From Apostichopus japonicus (lineage: Eukaryota; Echinodermata; Holothuroidea; Aspidochirotida; Stichopodidae), in NCBI RefSeq assembly GCF_037975245.1, contig NC_092578.1, positions 7,033,501 to 7,097,500 on the forward strand: DNA of 64,000 bases, written 5' to 3'. Shown here piece by piece: positions 1 to 14,925 of the stretch. A program made the position numbers and the translations under genes. Within the stretch, counting starts at the first letter, position 1, and every line of letters begins with the position of its first letter. The notes beneath the pieces are model-generated. The model did no database searches. It had not been told where the DNA came from and saw only the letters and a list, made by a program, of their open reading frames with translations.

Positions 1-571
1 CCCCCAAAAAAAAACAATTATGGGACAGCCGTGCGTGTAGATCTAATTAATCGCCTAAAATGCCTCAGAACAACCACTATTGTATCTTTTTGTTTCGTGG
101 GAGGACATCCAGACCTCCCTTCATGAGAGTCGGCATCAAGGACCACAGGAATCGTGGATCCGCCCCTGCTTCATGACTGTAAGGCTACACGCCCCCCCCC
201 CCCCCATCCTTCTACAGATGTAGTACACACATACGTAGGCCGTTTCATAAACTGATTTTGCCGCTAACGCGTGATTCTAAGGGGCGCCAATCTTGCAAGT
301 TTGTTCTTTTCCCACCTTGTTGGTAGCGGGCAAGTTGAATCACTTTAAATCGCATGTGCCACTAAGGAGTAAGGAAACTGGAAGATCACTTATATAGATA
401 GTGCTAGAAAGTTAATAATTATACACTAAACTCAGTACTCAGGTTCTGCGAAATAATTTCATTTTTCTTTTAATAAAACAAGTTATTTTGCTCAATACCG
501 AAATTATATCGTATTAATTATAAAATACATAAAGGGATACCAGCAAAAGCAGAAAAGCATGTTAAGGTAGT

Positions 572-574
<3 letters not shown>

Positions 575-646
<72 letters not shown>
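575..646. repeat. (TA)n microsatellite
   Basis: An uninterrupted TA dinucleotide array of about 36 units. The neighbouring Ile-Tyr repeat open frame on the minus strand is its translation and is not a gene. Confidence 0.97.
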
Positions 647-647
<1 letters not shown>

Positions 648-1283
648 TAGTTTCATATATGCACTTGTTTCAACATGCCTATATATAGGCTCTATATGAT
701 TAAAGACATGCCGTTGTGTAATATACACTGGAAGTATAATGCTATGTTACTGAAAGACATGCTAGTTCCACGCATATATCAATTACACTGCAATGATACA
801 CAACTTCATATGATGCTAAGCTACAGTATATACTAACTAATATAGTTTATCCAATTTAGCTAAAGAAATGAAGAAATGTCACCCAGGAAAGAATCAGAGT
901 GCAAACACCAAACAATACTGAAATTACAGTATTCTACTTTGGACCTCGTAATTTGTCCAAATCCTCTTACACTGAGATCTTTAATCACGTGATCACGACG
1001 ATTGTGTCGTTAAATGGTCATCTTATAACATAAAAAGATGAATTAAGGCAAAAATTAAATATGCATAACTACAATGTCCGAAAGTCCGCGATATGTTTTG
1101 TGAAATTAATCATATATGCTTATCTTCTTCGTGTTCTATCCGTTTTTAGGCTACAACACTTTGACAAATATCACTCAAAGCTGCCAGTTTGCGATTGGCT
1201 TCGATACGAAGCTTGGAAAATATATCTCTTGTTAAATGGGGAGCGAGAACGGTACGACGGTTCACCCAAAACGGTGTGACATG

Positions 1284-1768
1284 CAGGGGCGTAGCGAAGG
1301 TTTTTTTGTTGGGGGGTGTGGAGAATTTGATTTGCCGACGGATCTGGAAGTGGTGACTGAAATGGGGGAGGGGTCTAAGGGGAGGGGATGTCCCCCTCCC
1401 CTTTGGCAATCTTTTAGTTTTGAAACGTCCTTAGATGCAATCTGGTGCATATTTTAAGTCAAATTTGATTTGCCGACGGATCTGGAAGTGGTGACTGAAA
1501 TGGGGGAGGGGCCTAAGGGTAGGGGGTTTACCCCTCCCCTTTGGAAAAATTAGTTTGAACGTCCTTAGATGCAATCTGGTGCATATTTTAAGTCAAATTT
1601 GGCACGGAAGAAGCTCCCGTTCTCCTTTTTCTATTCAGCTTTCCTTCTTTCTTCCCCTTCCGCTCTCTTCACCTTTTCTCCTTTTGCCGACAGACCAAAA
1701 ATTTGCCGACAGCGACCAAATTATTGGGGGGTGTGACACCCCCACACCCCCCGCTCGCTACGCCCCTG
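1284..1768. mobile_element. hAT-type MITE, 485 bp
   Basis: The element begins CAGGGGCGTAGCGA and ends with the inverted copy TCGCTACGCCCCTG. It is bounded by a perfect 8-bp direct repeat GTGACATG (1276-1283 and 1769-1776). Short terminal inverted repeats starting CAGGG plus an 8-bp target duplication are the signature of the hAT superfamily. There is no transposase. The interior holds two direct copies of a 138-bp unit (starting near 1324 and 1462), each with a G-rich/C-rich near-palindrome. A related but distinct copy lies at 8211-8579. Confidence 0.92.
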
Positions 1769-3310
1769 GTGACATGGGCTATATATGAGGTATAGCAAGG
1801 TTACACAGGCGGAATCATATATGGCACGTCCATATTCTTCCAGGTGTCATGTAAGATTCATATTGGGTGATTGTGGAGGGAGAAGAGGGGGGGGGGGAGG
1901 GAGGAGTGGGAAAGAGGTACGGAAGCGAGATGGGATATGCAAAGGAGAATGTTGGAATTCGGGGTGGGGGAGGGTTATGAGGAGGAATGGTTACGCGAAG
2001 TGGTATTTGGTAGACAAGAATGTCATAAATTAGCATATGACTGCATATTCATATACATCATAAATAATGCATATATTTTCTCATATACCCTCAGAACGCT
2101 GTTAATGATCCATTCGAGGAAGATAGACGTGTTCATCCATTGCTTGCCATGCAATATGATGATATCATTGGTATAAATCTTATCATGCAAAAATTCTTTG
2201 CCGAATCTTACCATACAATCTCTTAAGCCATTTCCAGTTTGGCACTAAAATAAGGACAAAGTATATTGTTTTTCAATGATCACGTTTGTTAATGAAGTAA
2301 TGAATCTGTGAGAAATCATAAAACCAGGTCGGATATGCATTTTTTCCCCGACCGATACTCGTGCTGTAAATCAATACCATTTTTATAGCCGAATGTATGT
2401 CATATTTTTTTACAAAATCCTGCATACATGGATGATGGAACTGTACTGTAGGTAAAAGATATACCACTTGGATATATAATAATAGACTAATCGAGCATGG
2501 AGTGAATCGGCTTCAGCGCCAATGATATTATATGGGGGTGGTGGGGGGGGGGGTGGGAGGGAAGGGAAGGGAGCTAGCAACATTTCCCTGTTTTCCTGTG
2601 GAGAAGGGGGTAGGTACCGTAGGTGTTAAATAAAATTCAATACAAAGCGCTCCATATGACTCACTACAAATTTCAGCAATTTTTTTCTTCTCATGTGGGG
2701 CCGGGAGTGGGGGTGGGGTCGGGCGGAAGGACCGACGGAGTTTAAGAGAAGCACCAAAATATTGGTACCTATATATAGCAACATTATACTATAGCCATGA
2801 TATTTCATCGTGATGCTTAAATTGAATTGAATTTCCAACAAAGTCAGAATTAATTATGTTATATCACCTCATTGTATCCTTATTACACAGGAAAATACTT
2901 TTCTCTCTCTTTTTTTTTATATATATAACATTTTGTATAAAAATGTCAACGTTCTTCGTAAGTTGACAGAAATAACAAATTTATATATACGGTCCATATG
3001 TACTTTCCACATAATTTTTTCAACACTGTTATGCGGTACCAATTCCAACCATGTCAAAGTAACATTATCCATCATTGATGTACTACCTACATCAGCAATT
3101 TTCCCACACAGGTAATTTGTGAATGGTTTTCCGAATATATCTGTGAATCGATAAAAAAAACCCCACATAATACACGAAAGTAAATATTGACACAGCTTCT
3201 GCGCGCATCAATCATTTCTGTATTATCTGCGCTTGTACAGAATGACTAACAAAGATGGCGAAATTAAGAACAAGACCAAACTGACAGCTAATGCTGACAA
3301 AATGACTCAC

Positions 3311-5499
3311 CTCTAGTTTTATTATCTCCGTGAGAGGCATTGTATAGTTCAAGCATCCCAACGTTAACAAATTATCCTCTGTATCGCATCGGGACTTGCC
3401 GGTGTCAGAGTAATCCTACAAAAAATAACCAAACCGTTACCATATGCCTATACTTCAATTGTGTTTACATATCGTTTAATTTTTTGTTTGTTTTACTGTG
3501 CCGATGGAAACTGAGAAAGGATAAATTTAGACCATCAATCTATAGGTGGACTTATACTGGACAAAGAAACATAGAAGTGATAAAAGCATGTGTTGTCATT
3601 GCAACTGTCCACATTAGATGAGTCACTCTCTGTATCTGGGAACTACATGGTCAAAGTCCACTCCAGCATCTGATGCGTCACGCATTTCTTATACTATGTC
3701 ATTGTTAAGATAGATGAACTGTATATACGCATTAAACTACGCAACATTCCATATAGTGCATGACCATAGTATATCCGGGATTTGATTATTAAAGCAAAAT
3801 TTTATGAGCCCTGCAGACGACAAAAATAGAACGTATAAAACCTCATAATGAATATTCATAGATTGTGAAGGAAACTACACGAACAATTCCATGTTAATTC
3901 ATATATCAACTTAATTTGAACTGATGGTAAATTGTAGTTTGGGTTTAAAATATACACCAACGTACCGCATCATCTAAAAGAAGAACAAGAAAAATATTTG
4001 TGTTGCTGTAGAAATTGAATTGTGTTCTAAAAATCGTAGGCTAAACAGAGCAAAATTTCTCAAATTTCAAAACTATACTGTTATAATCATTCTCTGACAG
4101 CTTCATTTGTTTTGTTTTAAACCTCTTTGTTTCGTTAAATTGTTGTATTTATAAAAAATAACAAAACATTCCTTGAAAATTATGGTTTGCTTACATTTGT
4201 TTCACACCACGCACACATAGGATTCTTCTGCAGGCAATCTCCACAAGTTGCTGCATTTAAGCATTCCTCTTGCCCTCCTCCTGTGCCTAAAATTACAACA
4301 AAAAGGGAAAAAAGAAAGAAATAGATAAAGAAAGGAAGACCTTTCCATTGAAAATTCTTTAAACTAATTTCTGGCATAAAATTGACGAAATAATGCAGAG
4401 AAGTTGACAATACATTTTGAAGTTATGAAGTGTAACTTTGCACTTTCGTATCGTAATTATCGGGTATGTCAGTAATAAACATGCGATCTAATAATCAGTT
4501 ATCATATCTGTCAGGCAAAGGGTCAATAAAACTCGAATGACTAATAGCTATGTTCACACGTTATTTGGGTTTAAGTTCGTTGTACTGTATCACTCACGTA
4601 TATATGAGGATAACAAGACACTAGTACAAGCAGATAATAAAAAAGAATTGATAAATCCAATTAGCAAATTAAATATCAACAGCCAGTTATAAAATATCGG
4701 GCGTCAAAAAGGGACAATGGATATAATAAAGAATATGATGCTATCATAGAATTAAATTATTTGGCCGTTGCTAAGCTCCTTTCAGCCATATTTGATTGAC
4801 GCTATAGAATCTTCAGCAAACCTTGTAGTATTGGTTTTATGCTAAAAACTGTGACACAAGTTCACATAACTATAGCGCCATGCATGCATGACAGTATATA
4901 TGCCTTAATATGTCATATATTGGACATAGGCGTTTAACCGTTAGAGACCGATCCTTGCGTATCAAATATACGATAGGCAATAGCCTAGGCATAGTTCCAG
5001 TACCTATCCTATACGACAAATTCTACGAAAATAATGAAGGCGTGGGAGGGTGGGGCTGCGGTACGAAAGGGAGGGGTGCAGTGCGGTACAAAAGAATGCC
5101 TACGCGCGTCAATACTTGTTAATATCTTCATTGAGAGGTGATTTTAATTGCATTTGTTTCAAATTCAGAGGTACAGTGGCGTAACTATAGCAAAGTTGAT
5201 CGAAACAGTATGGTAACGTCGTGTCACCGTTTTCACAACAAAAGACTTAGAAATAACAGAACAGAGAGGTATACACTGTTATGGCTGGGGAGAAGGGGCG
5301 GGGGGGGGGGGTTTACGTCACATCGATTGGCAGGGATGCGAGGCTGTAGTGATAGGATGTTTAATTTTTGCTTGCATTGATCGTCTCTAGTAGGCCTACA
5401 CTGTATTATATGGTTAGGCTTACCATCACTGATGGCGACATAGAAGTAAAAACAGAAGAGAATGCACAAGACAAGCAAAACGTTATTCCGGTTCTTCAT
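3311..5499 (-). CDS. Integrin beta subunit, first three coding exons (partial)
   Basis: This is the N-terminal part of an integrin beta chain, a single-pass cell-surface receptor that pairs with an alpha subunit to bind extracellular matrix. Coding exons read on the minus strand are 5499-5424, 4286-4195 and 3415-3311. All junctions are GT/AG and in phase (1, then 0, then 0), giving 91 residues. Residues 1 to about 22 are a hydrophobic signal peptide after MKNRNN. Residues 34-53 hold the PSI-domain pattern with cysteines at 34, 40, 43, 50 and 53 and the hallmark CxWC (C50-A-W-C53). Exon 3 continues with SRCD (C66) and C77, matching the family's continuation after PSI. The start at 5499 is preferred because it has A at -3; an in-frame ATG at 5523 precedes a possible splice acceptor. 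The beta-I domain, stalk, transmembrane and cytoplasmic parts are not in the window and presumably lie to the left. A plexin or semaphorin PSI domain is less likely because the signal peptide runs straight into PSI. Which beta paralogue it is cannot be told. Confidence 0.85.
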
Positions 5500-7182
5500 A
5501 CTGCCGACTTTCTGAAATGACAAGAAAAGTAAAAAAAACTTTAATTAAACATGAAAGTATTTAATAAAGACAGATCTACTGAACGCCGAAATGTCAGTTT
5601 TCATCGGTTTTCAAATGTTGACTTCACAATTATACCCGCAGCCAAACGGCATAACAAGCAGCCTAATTTAGGCATCGATAAAATAATCATATGTCAGTTT
5701 TCGTATACGCTCTAGCAGTAATTCAAAACGGTGTTTACGTTATTACTGTTTTAATACGAAGACGATAAACAGTACAAAGCAATTAAGGTGTCTTCCGGTA
5801 AAAGAAAACAGTAACTAAGAACATAAACAGAACTATGCTATCCATGAGACATTCATGGGTATATAGTTTTAATTATCGTACGACATTAACGCAGGAAGCT
5901 GAAACAGAAATATGCAGTTTAAGTTCTGTCATTCCTAACCAATTCTTGTAACACAATTGGATATATCAGCAGTATCATCAGTATCATACACATATATTTA
6001 TACATAATACAACATCTTTCCACAATATACTCCTATTGACATAAAAATAATTATTAATGTTTACTGTAATTCAGAACGCCTGAATTTTGCCATTTTGTTG
6101 ACCTCAAACGACCTGTGACCCCACCAAGACAATAGAAACATTGGTAAATTATAGGCCTGTATATCTATTTGGTTACCAGCCGACGGAAGAAACATAAAAT
6201 ACGCGCCGTGGGGTACTTCCACCTTTGCTACAATCCCTTTAGATATACCGGATGTAACATACAGGAAGCTTCCAGGCGCGAAATTAGGTTGTATATTTAC
6301 AGACAGGCAGTCGTTAATTAGGACATTACTTTCTGTGATTATCAATTTGTGCCAGCAGAAGAAAGAAACAAATTCTACATGAAATTACGCTGATAGCGTA
6401 TAACGTGACGCCTATCTATATACTGTACACGATAGGCAACGCTTAGTAGAGTGTAGGCCACAACAGACTATCGTTATACCAAAATACAAAGGCCACAGTA
6501 TCTTTACGACTTTGTGCACAGTTATAACAAGTGTAGGTTGAGAATCGTATCCACAATAAACTAATTGTCGTACTTTCATATTCTAATAGATCGTAATATT
6601 GTCAGACGAGAGCGGAAGTACTTCAGTTATTACTGGCAAAGAGAAAACGTGACGAAAGGCACTCTCAAAATATGCACCAAGTTGAAAATGAAAATATACA
6701 TCCAAGGTCAAACAATGTCGGTTTGAATATTGAAGTTCAGTCACAAATTCATGATTAGTTGAAAAGGTAACTTGAAAAATATAACTTTATACAGCCTTCC
6801 CCGGCTCCCCCCCCCCTCACCCCACGTCCTCCACCATTGGACTCTACCCAGCCCAATTGGCTCCATAAAAGGCTATAAAAACGAAACATTAATTTGATAA
6901 CAACACTCCTGAGATTCGTCTGGGTCAACATTTAAAGGCGACCAAAACTTCCCATGGCAATTAAAAATAATAAACAATAAAATGCATTACATGGCAAGGA
7001 ATACTTAAAGGGGAAAGTACGGTATGTAAAGGGATATCAATTACTGGGAAGGCGTGTGTGGAGAAAAGTATAGGAATGGATTCTAAGACATGCACAGAGT
7101 CAATATTTCTCAGAAAGGATCGATTCGGGTGGACACTCGAATCCCTTTCCCCACATATCATTACAAGTAACCTTCCTGTAGG
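5500..7182. other. Upstream region of the integrin gene, mostly non-coding
   Basis: This is the stretch upstream of the integrin start codon. A 5' UTR exon and promoter should lie here, but no TATA box or initiator could be assigned with confidence. A protein-like open frame on the minus strand at about 6181-6337 has possible splice borders and is discussed under findings. A poly(C) run occurs near 6808-6816. Nothing else was recognised. Confidence 0.5.
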
Positions 7183-7186
7183 TTAA

Positions 7187-7864
7187 AGTCTGAATGTGTG
7201 TTTGCCAAATTTAAACTTCGACCTTTCCAGCTTACATGCCCTAAAAGCTCAGTAAAAATGACACCGTTCTATGCAAATTTCAATATTAATATTCATTATG
7301 TTTATTGATTTATCTGTCGTTATACATTTTGAGCTGAATGAAATTCGCCAGATTTTTTTTAACGAGTCCGTAGATTCTACAAACTTCAATAAAACTTTGC
7401 AATCCCCGCCCAACAGATCTTGCGCCAATCAAATCTCTCTGTTTTACTTACGACCATTAGGCCTATCTTACTTTCACTTTCTTGGCTAGCCTGGGTTAGG
7501 TCTCTTGAATAGTATCTTTCTTTCAGTCTTACCGATGCAGCTTGCGATATTCTGTCATTTCCTTCCATTGCAATGAATAAACAGATATTTTCAGATGTTT
7601 CCTCCTTGGAATTGGGTAAAAAAGTGGACGATGCAAATACATATATAGGTTACATTTGTGTAATGAACATGCTGATATGGGCGCAGTGATTTTACGGTAA
7701 ATTGTTCGCGCCATAAGGGCAACAGAAAATAAATTTCTTTCTTTCAATTGCGACAGCTTTTCTCCATTAAACCCAACTGGTCAGTGTGTATTTAGAAGAG
7801 GAAACATTGAATCTGCTTCAGAAGTTTGTTTTCCGAAATTCATCAGCCAGCACGTATTGAGACT
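7187..7864. mobile_element. TTAA-flanked MITE, copy A (678 bp)
   Basis: The termini are inverted repeats of the type AGTCTGAATGTGTGTTTGCC, with GAGACT as the inverted right end. The flanks are TTAA (7183-7186) and TCAA (7865-7868), read as a target duplication with one mutation. The body matches copy B (47215-47723) along most of its length in the opposite orientation. Copy A carries about 170 extra bases around 7450-7620. TTAA targets are used by piggyBac and Kolobok elements. No transposase is present, so it is a non-autonomous relic. Confidence 0.85.
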
Positions 7865-7868
7865 TCAA

Positions 7869-8202
7869 GGAAAACGGCAATGAAATGCTTTTGTTGATTT
7901 AAAAAAAATCATCACGTGTGCGTGATATAAATAATAAGTCTGTCAATACAGCAGAACACAGTATCTATTGACAACCAAGAGAAGGGGGTGTATATTACGT
8001 ATGGTGGGTGGAGATATATATAGTTTTTTTGAACAATAATTGACTAATTAATGACGTTAATTAACTGGAATAAAATCGGGAAGCTCCATGATTCTTTATA
8101 GGAAAATAAGAAGCTCATGCAGGATATGCATTTGCTTACATAGCAATAATATTTTGCCTTGGCAATGCGTAATCATGTTCATGAATCGTTCTAATTTACA
8201 TA
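7869..8202. other. Non-coding gap
   Basis: AT-rich sequence between two MITEs. Nothing recognisable was seen. Confidence 0.5.
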
Positions 8203-8210
8203 TAAATACA

Positions 8211-8579
8211 CAGTGGCGTAGGAAGGTACTTTTGAGTGGGGGGGCTGAAGACTGATGGCCGGCCTGGGGGAGGGGTCTAAGGGGAGGGGGTGTCCCCCTC
8301 CCCTTTGGAATTTTTTGCATTTCCAGGTGGCCTCAGATGCAATTTGGTGCAATATAGCACACTTCAACACCCACTCCATTTTGTAATCTTAATTTTGTAT
8401 TTTCACCTGGCCTTAGATGCAATTTGGTGCACCAAATGAGATTTTTTTTTCTCATTTGGAAATGAAAAAGGGGTTTTCTGACTTGCGGAGTGGGGGGGCG
8501 GAATGATACTTCCGCCCCTCCACATTTTTCACTGGGGGGGGGCTGGCGCCCCCCAGCCCCCCCGGCTCCTACGCCCTTG
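8211..8579. mobile_element. hAT-type MITE, 369 bp
   Basis: Starts CAGTGGCGTAGGA and ends TCCTACGCCCTTG, an imperfect inverted pair, between perfect 8-bp direct repeats TAAATACA (8203-8210 and 8580-8587). The interior shares the AAGGGGAGGGG / CCCCTCCCCTT near-palindrome and the word GATGCAATTTGGTGCA (repeated) with the element at 1284-1768, so they belong to one family group. No coding capacity. Confidence 0.92.
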
Positions 8580-8587
8580 TAAATACA

Positions 8588-11500
8588 ACGTGATTTCCTG
8601 CAATGTTTAAATCGTCATCGCTTTTAAAATGAACTAAAAGACCTCGAAGAATCTAAAAATTTGCTTTGTATGCGAAATATTGAGATTATCCTAACGAAGA
8701 CATAGGCCTAGTTTTATTCCGTTGATTGGACTTTTCGTAAAATGAGTGGATATATAAACGAGATCTCCCGACGGGATGGTGTTATATGTCAGTTATAATG
8801 TACACCATAGTCTTAAGTCGCATATGGATGGACCTATGCATATCTGTTTTTCGTAAATCAATAACATAAAACATTGAAAATGGACTATATAAATGTGAAA
8901 CCAAAAGAAAAAAACATTACTCGATGACGAATTGACACAAACTACAGCGAAGCGTATCTTCCGTCGGATTATATTTACACCATCAAAACTTGTAGGCAAC
9001 AAAACCTTGTCATAACAGTTTGAATAAAGTGAAAATTGATACTGAAAACTGTAATAATATGCATACACATTTCTCTTAAGGCCGTGAAACTTTGTATAGC
9101 CATTAAGCATAGCTAACACTTTTTTGAGTGTGTCCTCTTATGAACTTATATGAGGACTTAGAAGTGTTAATTATCCTGTCATGCAAGACCGTGCAATTTT
9201 TTAACACTAACTATAGGAACTCAAAGGGATGATTCATGACCATTTTATTACTTTTTCTTTCAATATTTTGACTGTCAAAATACAATTTCATTGCACTCAA
9301 AATTTACTTAATTATCAGGCATTGACTATACATATAGGGGCAACGGGGTAGAGGCACTGTGGTACATGCCTCCGCTTTTGTAAAAACCTGAAAAATACCC
9401 TTTTTGCATACATTAGAAATACCCTCACCCACCCCCTTTAATACTGAATTTTTTTCCCTCTTTTCCATTTCTGTAGTTGTTTGTTTTTCCTAATGAAAAT
9501 TGCCATTTCCTCATTTAAGAAGTGTCCTTCTTTTGAAAGAATTAATTCAGTGTAAATTAAAGAATTAAATAAAAGGTGGGAGAGGTGAGGGGGGGGGGTG
9601 AAAACATTCAAATAGTGAAATTTGTGTTACGGAATGTACAAAGGATTAATATTTATCAACAGCTTTTGGGGTAATTTGTGGTTTGTCCCCTCAAATGAAA
9701 AATCACATGTTCCACAGGACCGCGACGTGTGTGCCCCGCCCGATTCCAATCCCAATTCCGTCGCACTGGGCTATATGCTTTCAGCTTTGGGATGGGTGTG
9801 GAAGTTGGGGGGGGGGTTTAAAACTGTGGCTCTTTGATTACTCTAAAAGATGTTTTTCTTTGTTTCATTTTACTACCAGGGGGGGGGGTACCATCGGAAC
9901 GAACGTCAAAAAGTGTGTTCAAATACAGGCTACAATAAATTTACATCTTACTCCACAAGGACATTCCCTCACTGTCGCAAAGAAATATCTAATAACTCCC
10001 ATGTGTATAAGCAGGCAACGTTTACATGTTTACGGCCTTAGGGTACAAAGTTGTCAGTAGTATGCTATATACAATTTCACATATCAAGAGTATTATCGTG
10101 TAGGCCTATGTGTGTTTTTTTCGTGTTTTCTTTTAATGTGTGTACGATTGTGTATACATACCTACATGGTTTACAAAGGTCAAGGTTGAGGTATACCATG
10201 CGTCTGTGACAATAATATGTTGTGAATTTTTCACAACATTAAAGTGTGGCGAGTGTGCGCTTCAAACACCCAATCTGTTAATCTGTTATCTTTGGACTTG
10301 ATATGTCAGACTCACAGTATGGAAGGTTTTTTTTCGAGAGCATGTCCTAGTTTGGTACGGATTTTCAGTTTAAAGATTCTCGATTTTTCAGTAACGTCTT
10401 TTAGCCTAAACGACAAGGGCTGCTCCCCTATATCCTCCTCCACCCACCCACCCCCCCTCCACCTGCAGTACACATCCTTGCTGATCAAAGCTTCAGTATA
10501 CCAACATGAGATGCAAGTAACAATTTTTAGCCTCTGTGTAACATTGTTGCTTCGTATACAACAATTACATGTTATCCACTACATAATTATGGTAGCCTCA
10601 TTGCCTAACAGCCTAAGCAGTATGGGAGCCTATACGGTGAGGCTATCCCCATATACCGTACAAATTATTATACTCAAACAGCATTATGTTGCCTCCTTCC
10701 AAAAAGAGACAATTTTGTCATTTGTGTCTTAGTCACACCACGCTCACTCCGTAGATTACGTCATTTGATTTAAGAAGATTAAACACATGTTTTATTCATC
10801 AACCGTGCAGTCTATACAACATATGTTGTGGATTTCTCAGTAACATCTTTTAGCCTCCATATTGTTTTTATATCTTTCTTGGTCACGCAGTTTGCCTCAT
10901 CAGGGACATCATATGTCTGTACATACACATATTACAAACGTTGTTTTGAAAAAAAAACCGTAATGTATACCACGCCGGTATATTACTGTTTTCAAGGCAG
11001 ATATGAGCAGATTATTAAATGATTTGGCTTTTCAGTTTTAGATTCAAACTTTTTCCCCCCTGAAACACTTCAATTATCCGTTTTCAGTGAGACTTCCCCA
11101 TCTTGGGGGGGGGGGGAATGAAAGAATGTTGGGACATGTTTTGGAATTTTGAAAACTTGTCGTCGTGAGGCAACCGTTTGGGGCATATACACATATGACT
11201 GATTTACAAATCCCCCCCCCCCCCTCCTTCTATTTGTCTCAAACACTACATAATAAGTTCTACTATATTATGTAAGACAACTGTCAGATCCAAGTGAAGT
11301 ACGTTTAACTTTTGCTGTATATATTGGTTTTGTGAGTTTACTAGTAAAATTTTTCTCTGCTTGCTATAAGTTCTAATTTTGATCACACTTCAACAACTAC
11401 TATAGTATAAAGATGTACTGTATGTATAGGGAATTGTGCATCTATATAAGGCTATTATAAGTTCACGTGGAGCGTTTGTTGCATTTGCACGTTGCACTAT

Positions 11501-11841
11501 ATAGAAACATGTGGCTCTAATATACATATATCCTAGGATTCTTCCTTCCTTGAAATTACCGTAACTATAAAAACTCTCGGGGGAAAACTAAACGCTTTCG
11601 TATGTTATATATAGTGCAGGTTGCAGTACACTTGGATTTCATATACACATCCATGTGATGAAAGATGCCAGGTACTTGGTCGGGTACAACGAAAGGTGGC
11701 TGTAGTATCACAAGAACTTGGTGCACGCAGCACGCATGATCGTACCTTACCCAAGCCAGGTAGTGGTGAGAACCCATCATGTATCAAATTATGTATCTGT
11801 CCAGGCGCGGACCCCGGGAGGGATAGGGGAGAGGGAAGGGG
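8588..11841. other. Gene-free region
   Basis: No exon, RNA gene or full mobile element was recognised. It has poly(G) or poly(C) runs near 9591, 9810, 9881, 11105 and 11214. A short dispersed repeat of about 25 bases around the words TTTTAGCCT and CAGTAAC occurs near 10385 and 10838. Open frames here have no family resemblance. Confidence 0.5.
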
Positions 11842-14690
<2,849 letters not shown>

Positions 14691-14925
14691 ATGTATGTAC
14701 TTTAGATCCTCCTGCAAGCAGGAATTCGCGAAGAAGCCTCATTGGCTAAAGCCGCAAGCTGACCGAAGTCAGTCTGTTAGTTTCATATTTAACGTCCATG
14801 ATTAGGAATTGTCAATTGTCAACAACTGTATAACTGGACGACATTCATTAATCTGGGTGTGACTCGAACTGGGGACCTTATGATTGGAAGGCACCGGCGT
14901 TAACCACTAAGCTAACACTCCTCAA
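14691..14925 (-). mobile_element. tRNA-derived SINE, copy 1
   Basis: Read on the minus strand, the element has a tRNA-like head. A box A (TTAGCTTAGTGGTTAACGCC) is followed about 40 bases later by a box B (AGTTCGAGTC), the two-part RNA polymerase III promoter. A tRNA-unrelated body follows, with the hairpin-like pairs GACTTCGGTC and CCTGCTTGCAGG, and a TACATACATGT tail. A second copy lies on the plus strand at 17296-17490. Cloverleaf pairing beyond the boxes is poor, so this is a SINE and not a tRNA gene. Confidence 0.85.

Larger units (their letters stand above)
1..3310. other. Presumed integrin intron, non-coding
   Basis: No coding exon was recognised here. Because the third integrin beta exon ends at 3311 on the minus strand with a good donor, this stretch is most simply the left part of a long intron, with the remaining exons beyond the window edge. 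It contains a poly(C) run near 191-204, a TA array (575-646), a hAT-type MITE (1284-1768), a G-rich purine tract (about 1877-1990) and a poly(G) run near 2540-2560. Open frames in it are shadows of these low-complexity tracts. Confidence 0.55.

Noticed and set aside
504-728. Tyr-Ile repeat open frame on the minus strand
   Set aside because: It is a translation of the TA microsatellite.
1785-2176. Overlapping frames rich in Gly, Arg and Glu or Pro
   Set aside because: They come from a G-rich purine tract; composition is low-complexity and no splice or start signals support them.
2917-3168. Minus-strand frame between integrin exons and the left edge, considered as integrin exon 4
   Set aside because: It lacks the expected beta-chain features (no RPG..FRQAEDYP-type segment, no DLYYLMD) and has no suitable acceptor and phase.
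14866-14925. tRNA gene on the minus strand
   Set aside because: Boxes A and B are present, but the cloverleaf arms do not pair and the sequence continues into a SINE body and tail shared with 17296-17490.
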